A DNA stretch of 64,000 nucleotides. Source: Mesorhizobium sangaii. Lineage in GTDB: Bacteria > Pseudomonadota > Alphaproteobacteria > Rhizobiales > Rhizobiaceae. The notes beneath the pieces were generated by a model. It ran no database searches, had not been told where the DNA came from, and saw only the letters and a program-made list of their open reading frames with translations. Location of the stretch: the NCBI RefSeq assembly GCF_014207355.1, contig NZ_JACHEF010000002.1:434001-498000 (forward strand). The letters run 5' to 3'. Below, piece by piece: positions 1 to 8,465 of this stretch (the stretch's first letter is position 1; the number at the start of each line of letters is the position of its first letter). A program made the translations under genes and the position numbers.

Positions 1-1
1 C

Positions 2-1339
2 CGGACGCTGATGTTCTCGGCCACCGTGCCGCGCTCCATCGCCACGCTCGCCCAGGGCTACCAGCGCGATGCCGTGCGCATCTCGGCCGCTGGCGAGGAA
101 AAGCAGCATCTCGACATCGAATACCGGGCGCTGAGCGTTGCCCAGGCCGACCGCGAGAACGCCATCATCAACGTGCTGCGTTTCTATGAGGCCAAGAACG
201 CGCTGGTGTTCTGCAACACCCGCGCCGCTGTCAACCATCTCACCGCGCGCTTCAACAACCGCAACTTTTCCGTCGTCGCACTCTCGGGCGAACTCAGCCA
301 GAACGAGCGCAGCCATGCGCTGCAGGCAATGCGTGACGGCCGCGCCAAGGTCTGCATCGCCACCGACGTCGCGGCGCGCGGCATCGACCTGCCCAATCTC
401 GAACTGGTGATCCACGCCGACCTGCCGACCAACCCGGAAACGCTGCTGCACCGCAGCGGCCGCACCGGACGCGCCGGCCGCAAGGGCGTCAGCGCGCTGA
501 TCGTGCCCAACAGCGCCCGCAAGCGCACCGAACGGCTGTTGCAGAACGCCGGGCTCAAGGCGACATGGGCCAGCCCGCCTTCGGCCGACGACGTGCTGCG
601 CCGCGACGATGAGCGCATCCTTGCCGACCCTGCCTTCAGCGAGCCTGTGAAGGATGAGGAACGCGGCTTCATCGGCGAGCTTCTCGACAAGCATGGCGCC
701 GAACAGGTGGCCGCCGCCTTCGTGCGCCTGTGCCGTTCCAGCCGCTCGGCGCCCGAGGATCTCATGGAGATCGCACCGTTCACGCCGTCGCGTGAAAAAC
801 AGGCGGGCGAAAACTTCGCACGCCGGGACGAGGCGCCCAGCCGCCGCGAGGATTTCGGCGCCAGCGTCTGGTTCTCGCTGTCGATCGGACGCCGGCAGAA
901 TGCCGAGCCGCGCTGGCTGATTCCGATGCTGTGCCGTGCCGGAAGCATCAGCAAGCGCGAGATCGGCGCCATCAAGATGCAGCCCGAAGAGACCTTCGTG
1001 CAGATCGCGGCGGATTGGGCCGACCGCTTCCTGGCGGCGATCGGTCCCGACCGCAAATTGCAGAACAACATCGTCGTGAAGCGGCTCGACGGCACGCCCG
1101 ACCTGTCGCGGGCCGGCTATCAGCCGCCAAGCCCGGACAAGAAACCACATCGCGGCAAGGCGCCTTTCGACCCGAACGCGCCGAAGCGCAAATTCGAGAA
1201 GCGTGCACCGGCACCGACATCGGCTGATCAGCGCCCCGCCGCATTCGAGGCAAAGCCGTGGGCCAAAAAGCCGGGCAAGCCGAAGTTCGAAAACACTGGC
1301 GCGCCGAAGCACAAAAAGGCCAAGAAGCGTCCCTCGTAA
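2..1339 (+). CDS. DEAD-box RNA helicase, C-terminal part (cut by window start)
   Basis: An ATP-dependent RNA helicase, probably acting on rRNA or mRNA structure in the cytoplasm. The reading frame is open to the left edge, so the N-terminal RecA domain lies outside. Visible motifs in order are the SAT motif (FSAT), then domain 2 with ALVFCNTR, the ATDVAARGIDLP motif V and the HRSGRTGRAGRKG motif VI with its arginine fingers. After domain 2 comes a region (about window positions 860-1110) that looks like a DbpA-type RNA-binding domain, then a tail rich in lysine and proline. Such basic tails raise RNA affinity in this family. The RNA target cannot be read from the sequence. The first in-frame ATG in the window is at 11 but is internal to the protein. 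Confidence 0.93.
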   Translation, partial: RTLMFSATVPRSIATLAQGYQRDAVRISAAGEEKQHLDIEYRALSVAQADRENAIINVLRFYEAKNALVFCNTRAAVNHLTARFNNRNFSVVALSGELSQNERSHALQAMRDGRAKVCIATDVAARGIDLPNLELVIHADLPTNPETLLHRSGRTGRAGRKGVSALIVPNSARKRTERLLQNAGLKATWASPPSADDVLRRDDERILADPAFSEPVKDEERGFIGELLDKHGAEQVAAAFVRLCRSSRSAPEDLMEIAPFTPSREKQAGENFARRDEAPSRREDFGASVWFSLSIGRRQNAEPRWLIPMLCRAGSISKREIGAIKMQPEETFVQIAADWADRFLAAIGPDRKLQNNIVVKRLDGTPDLSRAGYQPPSPDKKPHRGKAPFDPNAPKRKFEKRAPAPTSADQRPAAFEAKPWAKKPGKPKFENTGAPKHKKAKKRPS

Positions 1340-1456
1340 GACCTGGGGGCCGGCTTCACCTGCCCGCAAGACGTCGGGCTGCATCCTAATGCGGCCTTGC
1401 CCATAGGCGCGACCGTGTGTCACATCTTGGCCGGGACGTGGCGAGAGGGGCAGGAT

Positions 1457-2167
1457 ATGCGCGGCGAAGTGCTTCACTATGACGAGGAGCAGGGCTTCGG
1501 CTTCATCACCGGAGCCGACGGCAATCGCTACACCTTCACCCGCGAGAACCTGCGCCGGGAAACCGCCATGCCCAAGGGCACGGCCGTCGAGTTCCAGCCG
1601 GGCGGCGGGCAGGCGCGCGACGTCTTTTCGATCGCCACCCAGACCGCAGCCCCTGCCGTCGACGCCAACATGAGCGCCGCGCAGCCTCAAGCCGGCAAAC
1701 CGGCTGCGGCCGGTGCACCCCAGGCCCAGCATTTCGGCCGCTCTTCCGAGCCTGCCGAACCCACCGATTTGTGGGGCTATTTCTGGCGCGGCGTGACGCG
1801 GAACTACTTCAACTTCGCCGGCCGCGCACGGCGCAAGGAATATTGGGGCTACTGCCTGTTTTGGACGGTTTGCCTGCTGATCATCGGTGGCATCGGCCTG
1901 TTCACCGATACGGATATGGGCCATTTCGACAGCGACGTATCGGCGGCGGTGACCGTTGGCCTGTGCGGCACCTTCCTGCTCGCGACATTTCTGCCCAGCC
2001 TCGGCATGATCGTGCGCCGGCTGCACGACATAGGCCTGTCGGGCTGGCTCTGTCTGGTGATCCTCATCCCCACCATCGGCAGCCTGATCATCCTGGTCTT
2101 CGCGCTGATCCCGACACAGGTGAGGGAAAACCAATGGGGACCGGTACCGGCGGGTATCAGGGTTTAG
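1457..2167 (+). CDS. Cold-shock-like domain fused to DUF805 membrane domain
   Basis: A 236-residue protein of unknown function. Residues 1-60 resemble a cold-shock/OB fold (MRGEVLHYDEEQGFGFI, with aromatic residues placed as in RNP motifs). Residues about 60-100 are a Pro/Ala-rich linker. Residues about 105-236 are a DUF805 domain that starts YFWRGVTRNYFNFAGRARR, has several hydrophobic segments and ends with the family-typical WGPVPAG. The start at 1457 follows GAGAGGGGCAGG. A longer frame from 1397 has no good ribosome site and adds residues outside the cold-shock fold. The protein probably sits in the inner membrane with the nucleic-acid-like domain in the cytoplasm. A decayed paralogue follows directly downstream. 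Confidence 0.85.
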   Translation: MRGEVLHYDEEQGFGFITGADGNRYTFTRENLRRETAMPKGTAVEFQPGGGQARDVFSIATQTAAPAVDANMSAAQPQAGKPAAAGAPQAQHFGRSSEPAEPTDLWGYFWRGVTRNYFNFAGRARRKEYWGYCLFWTVCLLIIGGIGLFTDTDMGHFDSDVSAAVTVGLCGTFLLATFLPSLGMIVRRLHDIGLSGWLCLVILIPTIGSLIILVFALIPTQVRENQWGPVPAGIRV

Positions 2168-2235
2168 CTGGTGACGTGCGTATTGCAATTATAGACAACC
2201 CTGAGTAGTATTGCATGATGCAAGGGGGGCAGGGC

Positions 2236-2898
2236 ATGCGCGGCACGGTGTTCCACTACGACCAGGATCAGGACTACGGCTACATCAACGGTATCGACGG
2301 CAAGCGCTATATCTTTTCCCGCGATGATTTGAGCCAGCAGGAGACCCTTGTCAGGGGCACTCTTGTCGAGTTCCAACCAGGCGACGGCACGGCGCACGAC
2401 ATAGTCGCCGTCGCCTCAACCACTCCGTCGCCAAGTACCGGTCAGCCACGGCAGGCCGTCGTGCCGAAAACCGGCCTGTTGCGTCGGTTGGACTGTGGGC
2501 TTATTTCTGGCGCGCGGTGATTGCGGACTACAGCAATTTCAACGGACGCGCCCGTCGCAAGGAATTCTGGGCCTTCTGGCTGTTCTACACCCTTGGGATA
2601 TTCGCACTCTTAGGGTTCGGAATACTCGCTGAGCTGGCGATCAACGGCTTCGAAGCCAACGCAGACGGGTCGCCGATAGGGTTCATAGGGTTCATACCCC
2701 TCCTGGTTTTCATTTCAGGATTGGTCCTGCCATCGATTGCGCTCGTCGTGCGGCGCGCGCATGGGTTTGAGCGGCTGGTTTGCCCTGCTCTGCTTCATGC
2801 CGCCCATTAGCAGCATTGCCTTGCTGGTCTTCGGATTTATGCAGTCTCAGGTGGGCGACAACCCCTGGGGGCGGGTGCCGGCGGGCGTCAGGGTTTAG
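2236..2898 (+). pseudogene. Decayed tandem copy of the cold-shock/DUF805 gene
   Basis: A second copy of the preceding gene broken by two frameshifts. From 2236 the frame reads MRGTVFHYDQDQDYGYINGI, matching the cold-shock-like start of the upstream gene. The frame is lost near 2490-2500: the DUF805 start WAYFWRAVIADYSNFNGRAR is read in another frame from about 2500. A second shift lies near 2755-2770, after LPSIALVVRR; the family-typical C-terminus (GLSGWF, then VGDNPWGRVPAGVRV) continues in a third frame to the TAG at 2896-2898. The last 11 bases overlap the 3' end of the opposite-strand acetyltransferase gene. Sequence error is possible, but two independent shifts favour real decay. Confidence 0.82.
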
Positions 2899-3370
2899 CC
2901 GCCTTAAGTGCCTCTCCCGAAAGCCTGAGAAAGACCTTTTGGCCGTGGCGCTCGGCGCCGAGCCGGTCGTAGAAGCGTAGCGCGCCCTCGTTCCAGTCCT
3001 CGGTCGTCAGGTCGATACGGCCAATGCCATGGCGCCGGCAATGGTCGGCGAGAAAGCCGATCAGCGCCCGGCCGACGCCGGCGTTGCGAGCCTTGTCGCG
3101 CACGAACAGGTCCTTGAGGAACAGCAACCGCTCGAGATCGATGCCGGGATGCGCGATCGCCACCGACGCCAGGCCGCTCACCTCTCCCTCGACGAAGGCC
3201 AGCGCGAAATGCGGATAGGCCGGACTTTCCTCGCCGAGCCATTTCCGCGCCGCAGACAAGGCCCGCTCGTGGTCGAGCGGCGGCTGCTGGTAATGCACGG
3301 CCATCTCGCACAGCAGGGTGGCGAGCGCCGTCGCGTCCTCGATCGTCGCCCAGCGGACGTCGACCGCCAC
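2888..3370 (-). CDS. GNAT-family N-acetyltransferase
   Basis: A 160-residue GCN5-related acetyltransferase that would move an acetyl group from acetyl-CoA to an unknown amine. The acetyl-CoA loop is visible as VRDKARNAGVGRALIG around the middle, followed by the usual C-terminal pattern DWNEGALRFYDRLGAE. Length is normal for a single-domain GNAT. It starts at a GTG only four bases after the leuB stop, so it is probably translated from the leuB transcript. Its 3' end overlaps the end of the decayed DUF805 copy on the other strand by 11 bases. The substrate cannot be inferred. Confidence 0.85.
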   Translation of the reverse strand: MAVDVRWATIEDATALATLLCEMAVHYQQPPLDHERALSAARKWLGEESPAYPHFALAFVEGEVSGLASVAIAHPGIDLERLLFLKDLFVRDKARNAGVGRALIGFLADHCRRHGIGRIDLTTEDWNEGALRFYDRLGAERHGQKVFLRLSGEALKAAKP

Positions 3371-3374
3371 GCGA

Positions 3375-4478
3375 TCAGCCGAGGAATTTGGCGATGATCG
3401 CGTCGCCCATCTCCACGGTGCCGACCTCGGTCATGCCCGCCGACAGGATGTCCTTGGTGCGCAAGCCTTCGTCGAGCACGGCGGCGATCGCGGCTTCCAC
3501 ACGGTCGGCTTCCTCGACCATGCCGAAGGAATAACGCAGGCACATGGCGAAGGAGGCGATCATGGCGATCGGGTTGGCGATGCCCTTGCCGGCAATGTCC
3601 GGCGCCGAACCGTGCACCGGCTCATAGAGCGCCTTGCGCTTCTTGGTCTTGACATCCGGCGCGCCGAGCGAGGCCGACGGCAGCATGCCGATCGAGCCGG
3701 TCAGCATCGCGGCGATGTCGGACAGCATGTCGCCGAACAGATTGTCGGTGACGATGACGTCGAATTGCTTGGGCCAGCGCACCAGTTGCATGCCGCCGGC
3801 ATCGGCCAGCATGTGGTCGAGCTTGACGTCGGGGTAACGCGCCTTGTGGGTCTGGGTGACGACCTCGTTCCACAGCACGCCCGATTTCATGACGTTGCGC
3901 TTTTCCATCGAGGTGACATGGTTCTTGCGGGTGCGCGCCAGCTCGAAAGCGACGCCCGAAATGCGCTCGATCTCGAACGTGTCGTAGACCTGGGTGTCGA
4001 TGCCGCGCTTCTGGCCGTTGCCGAGATCGATGATCTGCTTGGGCTCGCCGAAATAGACGCCACCGGTCAGCTCGCGCACGATCAATATGTCGAGGCCTTC
4101 GACCACCTCCTGCTTGAGCGACGAGGATGCGGCGAGTGCCGGATAACAGATGGCGGGGCGCAGATTGGCGAACAGCTCCATGTCCTTACGCAGCCGCAGC
4201 AGGCCGGCTTCGGGGCGCACCTCGTAGGGCACGGCATCCCATTTCGGCCCGCCGACGGCGCCGAACAGCACCGCGTCGGCCGCCATCGCCTTTGCCATGT
4301 CGGCATCGGAAATCGCCGCGCCATGCGCATCGTAGGCGCAGCCGCCGACCAACCCATCCTCGGTGGCAAAGCCGCTGCCGAGCTTGTCGTTCATGACGGC
4401 GATCAGCTTCTTGACTTCGGCCATCGCCTCCGGACCGATGCCGTCGCCGGCGAGCAGGAAAAGATGCTTCGTTGCCAT
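3375..4478 (-). CDS. leuB: 3-isopropylmalate dehydrogenase
   Basis: Catalyses the NAD-dependent oxidative decarboxylation of 3-isopropylmalate, the third dedicated step of leucine biosynthesis, in the cytoplasm. The 367-residue length is typical. The N-terminus carries GDGIGPE, the middle [12 protein letters not shown], and the C-terminal part the nucleotide-binding [19 protein letters not shown], all standard for LeuB. The ATG at 4478 is chosen because the protein then begins [17 protein letters not shown]; a longer frame to 4541 adds non-homologous residues. Upstream on the same strand lie VOC and RidA-family genes, and leuD is 3.2 kb further upstream in the same orientation. leuC is not in the window. 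Confidence 0.97.
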   Translation of the reverse strand: MATKHLFLLAGDGIGPEAMAEVKKLIAVMNDKLGSGFATEDGLVGGCAYDAHGAAISDADMAKAMAADAVLFGAVGGPKWDAVPYEVRPEAGLLRLRKDMELFANLRPAICYPALAASSSLKQEVVEGLDILIVRELTGGVYFGEPKQIIDLGNGQKRGIDTQVYDTFEIERISGVAFELARTRKNHVTSMEKRNVMKSGVLWNEVVTQTHKARYPDVKLDHMLADAGGMQLVRWPKQFDVIVTDNLFGDMLSDIAAMLTGSIGMLPSASLGAPDVKTKKRKALYEPVHGSAPDIAGKGIANPIAMIASFAMCLRYSFGMVEEADRVEAAIAAVLDEGLRTKDILSAGMTEVGTVEMGDAIIAKFLG

Positions 4479-4562
4479 GGAGAACCGTCCTGGAAAGAAT
4501 TGAACCGCGGCCTTGCTAAACGCCAAGCGCCCGGCGCGCAAGCCTGCGCGTTACAACGGCGA

Positions 4563-4913
4563 TCACCGATGCGAGAGAATGTTGACCAGCCGGCCGAATG
4601 GATCGCGCACATAAAAGCGCCGCACACCCCAGGGCTCGTCCGCCGGGCCGTATTCGATGGCAAAGCCGGCCGCCTTCATGGCGTCGAGCGCCGCATCGAC
4701 ATCGTCGACCTCGATCGAGAGATCCGGTACCGGAGAACCGGAGCCGCCTTCGACGGCGAAGCTGATCTGGACTTTCATTTTGTCTTGCGAGCCCAAGGTC
4801 CTGATCCAGCCATGGTCCATGACCACGTCGAGGCCGAGCACCTCCCGGTAGAAGCGCATCGCCGCCGCGATGTCCGGTGTCTCGATGTTGGCGACGATAC
4901 GCAGGACTTTCAT
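4563..4913 (-). CDS. VOC-family (glyoxalase/bleomycin-resistance fold) protein
   Basis: A 116-residue single-domain vicinal-oxygen-chelate protein. The sequence shows the two beta-alpha-beta-beta-beta half-repeats: an N-terminal MKVLRIVANIETPDIAAAMR with FYREVLGLDV, and a C-terminal half ending RRFYVRDPFGRLVNILSH, the usual VOC closing motif. Members include dioxygenases, lyases and drug-binding proteins, so the activity is undetermined. The gene lies 9 bp downstream of a RidA-family gene and 84 bp upstream of leuB, all on the minus strand, which suggests joint transcription. Confidence 0.85.
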   Translation of the reverse strand: MKVLRIVANIETPDIAAAMRFYREVLGLDVVMDHGWIRTLGSQDKMKVQISFAVEGGSGSPVPDLSIEVDDVDAALDAMKAAGFAIEYGPADEPWGVRRFYVRDPFGRLVNILSHR

Positions 4914-4922
4914 CGCCGCCTT

Positions 4923-5306
4923 TCATGCCGTGCGCCGCAGCGCCGTCACTTCGATCTCGATCTTCATTTCCAGCTTGTTGAGCTGGCAAACGATCATCGT
5001 CGCCGCCGGCCTGACGTCGCCGAACGTTTCGCCCAGGATCGGGAAGACGATGTCCACGAAAGCCTGGTCGGTGATGTAGTAATGCGCACGCACCACGTCG
5101 GCCATCTCGAAGCCGCCGTCCTGCAGCGCCTTGCTGATCGTCGCCAGGCAGTTGCGCGTCTGCGCCTCGACCGTGTCCGGCATCGTCATCGTCGCATAGT
5201 CATAGCCGGTCGTTCCAGAGACGAAGCACCAGTCGCCCTGCACTACCGCGCGCGAATAGCCGGCAGTCTTTTCGAACGGGGAGCCGGTGGAAATCAGTTT
5301 TCGCAT
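4923..5306 (-). CDS. RidA-family (YjgF/YER057c/UK114) protein
   Basis: A 127-residue RidA-superfamily protein. Canonical RidA hydrolyses reactive enamine/imine intermediates released by PLP enzymes, and many relatives act as other deaminases. Family features seen are GDWCFVSGTTGYD, QTRNCLATISKALQDGG, the segment VRAHYYITD, and RPAATMIVCQLNKLEMKIEIEV, where canonical RidA has an arginine followed by a V-x-L-P-x-x-x-x-VEIE pattern. Here Cys-Gln-Leu-Asn replaces the canonical segment, so this is probably a divergent subgroup. The start at 5306 gives MRKLISTGSPFE, the expected N-terminus. It is the first gene of a run RidA, VOC, leuB, GNAT. Confidence 0.88.
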   Translation of the reverse strand: MRKLISTGSPFEKTAGYSRAVVQGDWCFVSGTTGYDYATMTMPDTVEAQTRNCLATISKALQDGGFEMADVVRAHYYITDQAFVDIVFPILGETFGDVRPAATMIVCQLNKLEMKIEIEVTALRRTA

Positions 5307-5399
5307 GGGGTGCCTCGCAGCATTGTGGCGATCATTTTGCCGGGAACAGGTCGGGCCTGCCATGGGCCAGACGGGATTGGCTGTTGTCGCGACGATGGC

Positions 5400-5542
5400 G
5401 GATATGTTGAGATTCAGGTCAGGCCGCGCCGAAAATGGTGAGCTCCGAGAACCGGAGCGGAGCGTACTTTTGGGTACGTGAGCACCGGAAGCGCAGGAGC
5501 CCGCCGTTTGCAGGCCGGCATCACCTGAATATCAACATATCC
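5400..5542. repeat. Family A palindromic repeat, long form (copy A1)
   Basis: A 143-bp element whose ends are an inverted repeat: GGATATGTTGAGATTCAGGT on the left and, on the right, the complement of GGATATGTTGATATTCAGGT (19 of 20 match). The interior carries GTCAGGCCG, then a purine-rich module with GAGCTCCGAGAACCGGAG, and TTTGCAGGCCGG near the right end. The last base is also the last base of the TAG stop codon of the minus-strand gene at 5542. Two other copies are at 16841 and 24518. Confidence 0.8.
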
Positions 5543-6471
5543 TAGTTCGCCGACCCCAGCGCCTTGTCCAGTGCCTCCTTCACATCGGCCGGCCATGTCG
5601 TTACCGCCGGCCAGGCGTTCGGCTGGCCATTGTCGCCGCGGCGGGCGAAATAGAGCTTGTGCTGGGCCGGGTCGACCGCCATGAAGCCGTCATTGCCGCC
5701 GCAGTCATGCGGCACGCAGCCACTGGCGTAGAAGGCGCCCGAAGCGGTCTTTTCCGTGCCGCCGCCGACCAGCAGGCTGGTCGCCATGTCGGGCATGTCC
5801 TTGCCGAGCAGCTTTTGCGCTTCCTTGTAGACGGCCTCGTTGTGGAAGGCGTCGATGATGTTCTGGTATTTCTCCGGATTGATGTCTTTCCAGTCGGTGC
5901 CCGGTTCCGGCATGTAGGTCAGATTGCCTGAAGTCGTCAGCCCCTCGGTCGGCGACCATTGCAAAGCCGGCTTCTCATCGCCAGGCAACAGATAGGGCAC
6001 GAAATAGATGGCGTTGTCGGACACCGCCGACGGCGGCGCGCCGCACTCGTCCTGCTCGACCGTCGTGCTCTGGATGGTGCCGCCTTCCGGCTTCCAGACG
6101 ATCACCGTGGCCGGGCCGCATTGATTGCCACCGTCGCCGACATCGAACAGCGCCACCTTGACGCCGCCGACCTCGACTATTTTGTCGAAGTAGACGTCAT
6201 AATTGCTCGCCAACTGCTGGCCGTCATAGGCAAGCACTTTCTCGCCGTCCTGTTCCGGCTGGGTGATGGTCAGCTGGCCGCCTTCGAATGGCACGGGCGC
6301 CTGCTTGTCGTCATCGGAAGCATCGGCGGCGCCTGTACCCTGGTCGGTGGCCGGTTTCTCGGCCGACGGCGCCAGCTGCGCCGCGGGCGTCTGCGTCTGG
6401 GCATAAGCGCTCGTCGCAGGCAGCAGGAAAAGGGCCAGCCCGCAAGCGCCGGCAATAAGCGAACGAGTCAT
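5542..6471 (-). CDS. Secreted protein with Ivy-like C-terminal motif, paralogue 1
   Basis: A 309-residue exported protein. It starts MTRSLIAGACGLALFLLPAT with a signal peptide ending near AYAQ, then a low-complexity Ala/Pro/Thr linker to about residue 60. The body has GQLTITQPEQDGEKVLAYDG, SNYDVYFDKIVEVGG and FDVGDGGNQCG. Near the C-terminus is GCVPHDCGG followed by hydrophobic strands, which matches the C-x-P-H-D-C loop that Ivy-type inhibitors insert into the lysozyme active site. The start at 6471 is chosen for the signal peptide. A paralogue lies upstream on the same strand, separated by a palindromic repeat, so they arose by tandem duplication. Lysozyme inhibition is inference from the motif alone. 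Confidence 0.72.
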   Translation of the reverse strand: MTRSLIAGACGLALFLLPATSAYAQTQTPAAQLAPSAEKPATDQGTGAADASDDDKQAPVPFEGGQLTITQPEQDGEKVLAYDGQQLASNYDVYFDKIVEVGGVKVALFDVGDGGNQCGPATVIVWKPEGGTIQSTTVEQDECGAPPSAVSDNAIYFVPYLLPGDEKPALQWSPTEGLTTSGNLTYMPEPGTDWKDINPEKYQNIIDAFHNEAVYKEAQKLLGKDMPDMATSLLVGGGTEKTASGAFYASGCVPHDCGGNDGFMAVDPAQHKLYFARRGDNGQPNAWPAVTTWPADVKEALDKALGSAN

Positions 6472-6587
6472 GGTGATCCTCCGTTTCGTCAGATCATATC
6501 CAGCCGGGAATGAAACGCCAGTCCGCACCACTGGGCGACTGGGCGGCGAGATTTCAAGGGCGGATAGCCTTTTGCATCGCGGGACAG

Positions 6588-6745
6588 CGCCCCCCTCTGG
6601 CCTGCCGGCCATCTCCCCCGCAAGTGGGGAGATCGGATGTCACGGATGCCATTGCCAATCACCAACGTCGCAGAGACGGGCGGAACGCCGACGTTGCCAA
6701 TCTCCCCCCTTGCGGGGGAGATGCCCGGCAGGGCAGAGGGGGGTG
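6588..6745. repeat. Family B palindromic element (copy B1)
   Basis: A 158-bp element with long inverted arms: the left arm begins CGCCCCCCTCTGGCCTGCCG and continues CATCTCCCCCGCAAG; the right arm runs CTTGCGGGGGAGATG, then CCCGGCAGGGCAGAGGGG. The centre holds shorter inverted segments (CCAACGTCG and CGACGTTGC). It fills most of the 314-bp gap between the two Ivy-like paralogues. A second copy of nearly the same length lies at 24048. It could fold as RNA and end transcription, or be a small non-autonomous mobile element; no target duplication was recognised. Confidence 0.85.
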
Positions 6746-6785
6746 GGAAGGATCGCGACAGAACAGAACGGCCTTTGCACCGCCC

Positions 6786-7643
6786 CTAATTCGGCGACCC
6801 CATCGCCTCGTCCAGCGCCGCCTTGACTTCGGCCGGCCAGGTCTGCACCGGCGGCCACACATCCATCATGGGCTTGCCACTGCTGCGGGCGAAATAGAGT
6901 TTTTGGTTGGTCGCGTCGACCGCCATGAAACCGTGATTGCCGCCGCAATTGTGCGGCGCGCAGCCGTCGAAATAGACGATGCCGGACGCGGTTGTTTTCG
7001 TCCCGCCGGCGGCCAGGAAACTGGCGGCCAGAACGGTCATGTCCTTGCCAAGCAAGGCGGCGGCGTCGCTGTAGACCGCCTCGTTGTGGAAAGCGTCGAT
7101 CATGTCCTCATATTTCGACACGTCGACATCCTTCCAGCCCGTGCCGGGATCCGGCATGTAGGTGAGATTGCCCGCAATCGTCAGCCCGTCGGTGGGCGAC
7201 CATTGCATCGCCCGCTTCGAGGCGCCCGGCAGCAGATAGGGGACGAAATAGATCACATTGTCGGTCACCGACGCCGGTGCGCCGCAGCCATCCTGCTCGA
7301 CCGTGATACCTTGGATCGTGCCCCCTTTCGGCTTCCACACGATCATCACCGGGGGACCGCAGAGATGGTCGATATTGCCGTCGCCGACATCGACCAGCGC
7401 CACTTCAGTGCCGGCGATGTCGACGATCCTGTCGAAGAAGACGTCATAATTGCTCGCCAGCTTCTGGCCGTCGTATGCGAGCACCTTTTCGCCGTCCGGC
7501 TCCTGCTGGGTGATGGTAAATTGACCGCCCTCGAACGGGATCGGCGCCTGCTGGTCGATGACAGGCGGCTGGGCGAACAGGCTCGTTACCGGCAGCAGGG
7601 TCAACACCAGCCCGCAGGCGCCGGCAACAAGCCAACGTGTCAT
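6786..7643 (-). CDS. Secreted protein with Ivy-like C-terminal motif, paralogue 2
   Basis: A 285-residue paralogue of the gene at 5542. It starts MTRWLVAGACGLVLTLLPVT with a signal peptide ending near SLFAQ, and lacks the long linker of paralogue 1. The shared core includes GQFTITQQEPDGEKVLAYDG, SNYDVFFDRIVDIAG, VTDNVIYFVPYLLPG and NLTYMPDPGTGWKDVD. The cysteine loop reads GCAPHNCGGNHGFMAVD, so the aspartate of C-x-P-H-D-C is asparagine here. Cysteines also flank IDHLCGPP and QDGCGAP, consistent with disulphides in the periplasm. The loop change may alter the target. Function beyond the Ivy-like resemblance is unknown. Confidence 0.72.
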   Translation of the reverse strand: MTRWLVAGACGLVLTLLPVTSLFAQPPVIDQQAPIPFEGGQFTITQQEPDGEKVLAYDGQKLASNYDVFFDRIVDIAGTEVALVDVGDGNIDHLCGPPVMIVWKPKGGTIQGITVEQDGCGAPASVTDNVIYFVPYLLPGASKRAMQWSPTDGLTIAGNLTYMPDPGTGWKDVDVSKYEDMIDAFHNEAVYSDAAALLGKDMTVLAASFLAAGGTKTTASGIVYFDGCAPHNCGGNHGFMAVDATNQKLYFARSSGKPMMDVWPPVQTWPAEVKAALDEAMGSPN

Positions 7644-7712
7644 GACAGATCCTCGTCCTGCCCGAAGCGAAGACCCGCCGTCGGCGCTGCGTTGCGGTTC
7701 AGGCCGCGTGTT

Positions 7713-8318
7713 TCAGGCCCAGGGACGCTGCTCGGCGTTCTTCTTCTCGAACGAAGCGATGGCGCCGGCCTTCTCCATGGTCAGGCCGATATCGTCGAGG
7801 CCATTCAGCATACAGTGCCGCTTGAAATCGTCGAGGTCGAACGCGACCACGCCGCCGTCCGGCCCGCGGATTTCCTTGGCCTCCAGGTCGATCGACAGAG
7901 TGGCGTTGGAGCCGCGCGAGGCGTCATCCATCAGCTTTTCGAGATCCTCGGGGCTGACGGTGATCGGCAGCACGCCGTTCTTGAAACAGTTGTTGTAGAA
8001 GATGTCGGCGAACGAGGTCGAGATGACGCAGCGAATGCCGAAATCGAGCAGCGCCCAGGGCGCGTGCTCGCGGCTCGAACCGCAGCCGAAATTGTCGCCG
8101 GCGACCAGGATCTGCGCCTTGCGGTAGGCCGGCTTGTTGAGCACGAAATCCGGATTCTCCGAGCCGTCGTCATTGTAGCGCATTTCGGCGAACAGGCCGG
8201 TGCCAAGCCCGGTGCGCTTGATCGTCTTGAGATAATCCTTGGGGATGATCATGTCGGTGTCGACATTGACGATCGGCATTGGAGCGGCGACGCCGGTGAG
8301 CTTGGTGAATTTTTCCAT
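7713..8318 (-). CDS. leuD: 3-isopropylmalate dehydratase small subunit
   Basis: The small subunit of isopropylmalate isomerase, which with LeuC converts 2-isopropylmalate to 3-isopropylmalate in leucine synthesis. The 201-residue length is standard. Diagnostic segments are [20 protein letters not shown] near the N-terminus, [20 protein letters not shown] in the middle, and [18 protein letters not shown]. The ATG at 8318 gives [13 protein letters not shown], the usual start. leuC is not in the window. The two Ivy-like genes lie between leuD and the RidA-VOC-leuB run on the same strand. Confidence 0.96.
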   Translation of the reverse strand: MEKFTKLTGVAAPMPIVNVDTDMIIPKDYLKTIKRTGLGTGLFAEMRYNDDGSENPDFVLNKPAYRKAQILVAGDNFGCGSSREHAPWALLDFGIRCVISTSFADIFYNNCFKNGVLPITVSPEDLEKLMDDASRGSNATLSIDLEAKEIRGPDGGVVAFDLDDFKRHCMLNGLDDIGLTMEKAGAIASFEKKNAEQRPWA

Positions 8319-8465
8319 GGCTTTTGCCCGTGTTCTTGTTTCGGGGAGATTGCTGAGGCACGCTTTACACAAAGCCGCGGGCAAATAAAAGGCAACTGTT
8401 CGTGCAGGATGGCCAGCTGCGCAAAACGGCTTCGAATTCGCCGCCCGATGGTGCAGTCTGCGTTC

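Noticed and set aside
3318..5441. Very long plus-strand open frame (707 codons)
   Set aside because: It runs antisense through leuB, VOC and RidA genes; composition (His/Arg/Asp-rich) is that of a high-GC shadow frame and it matches no family.
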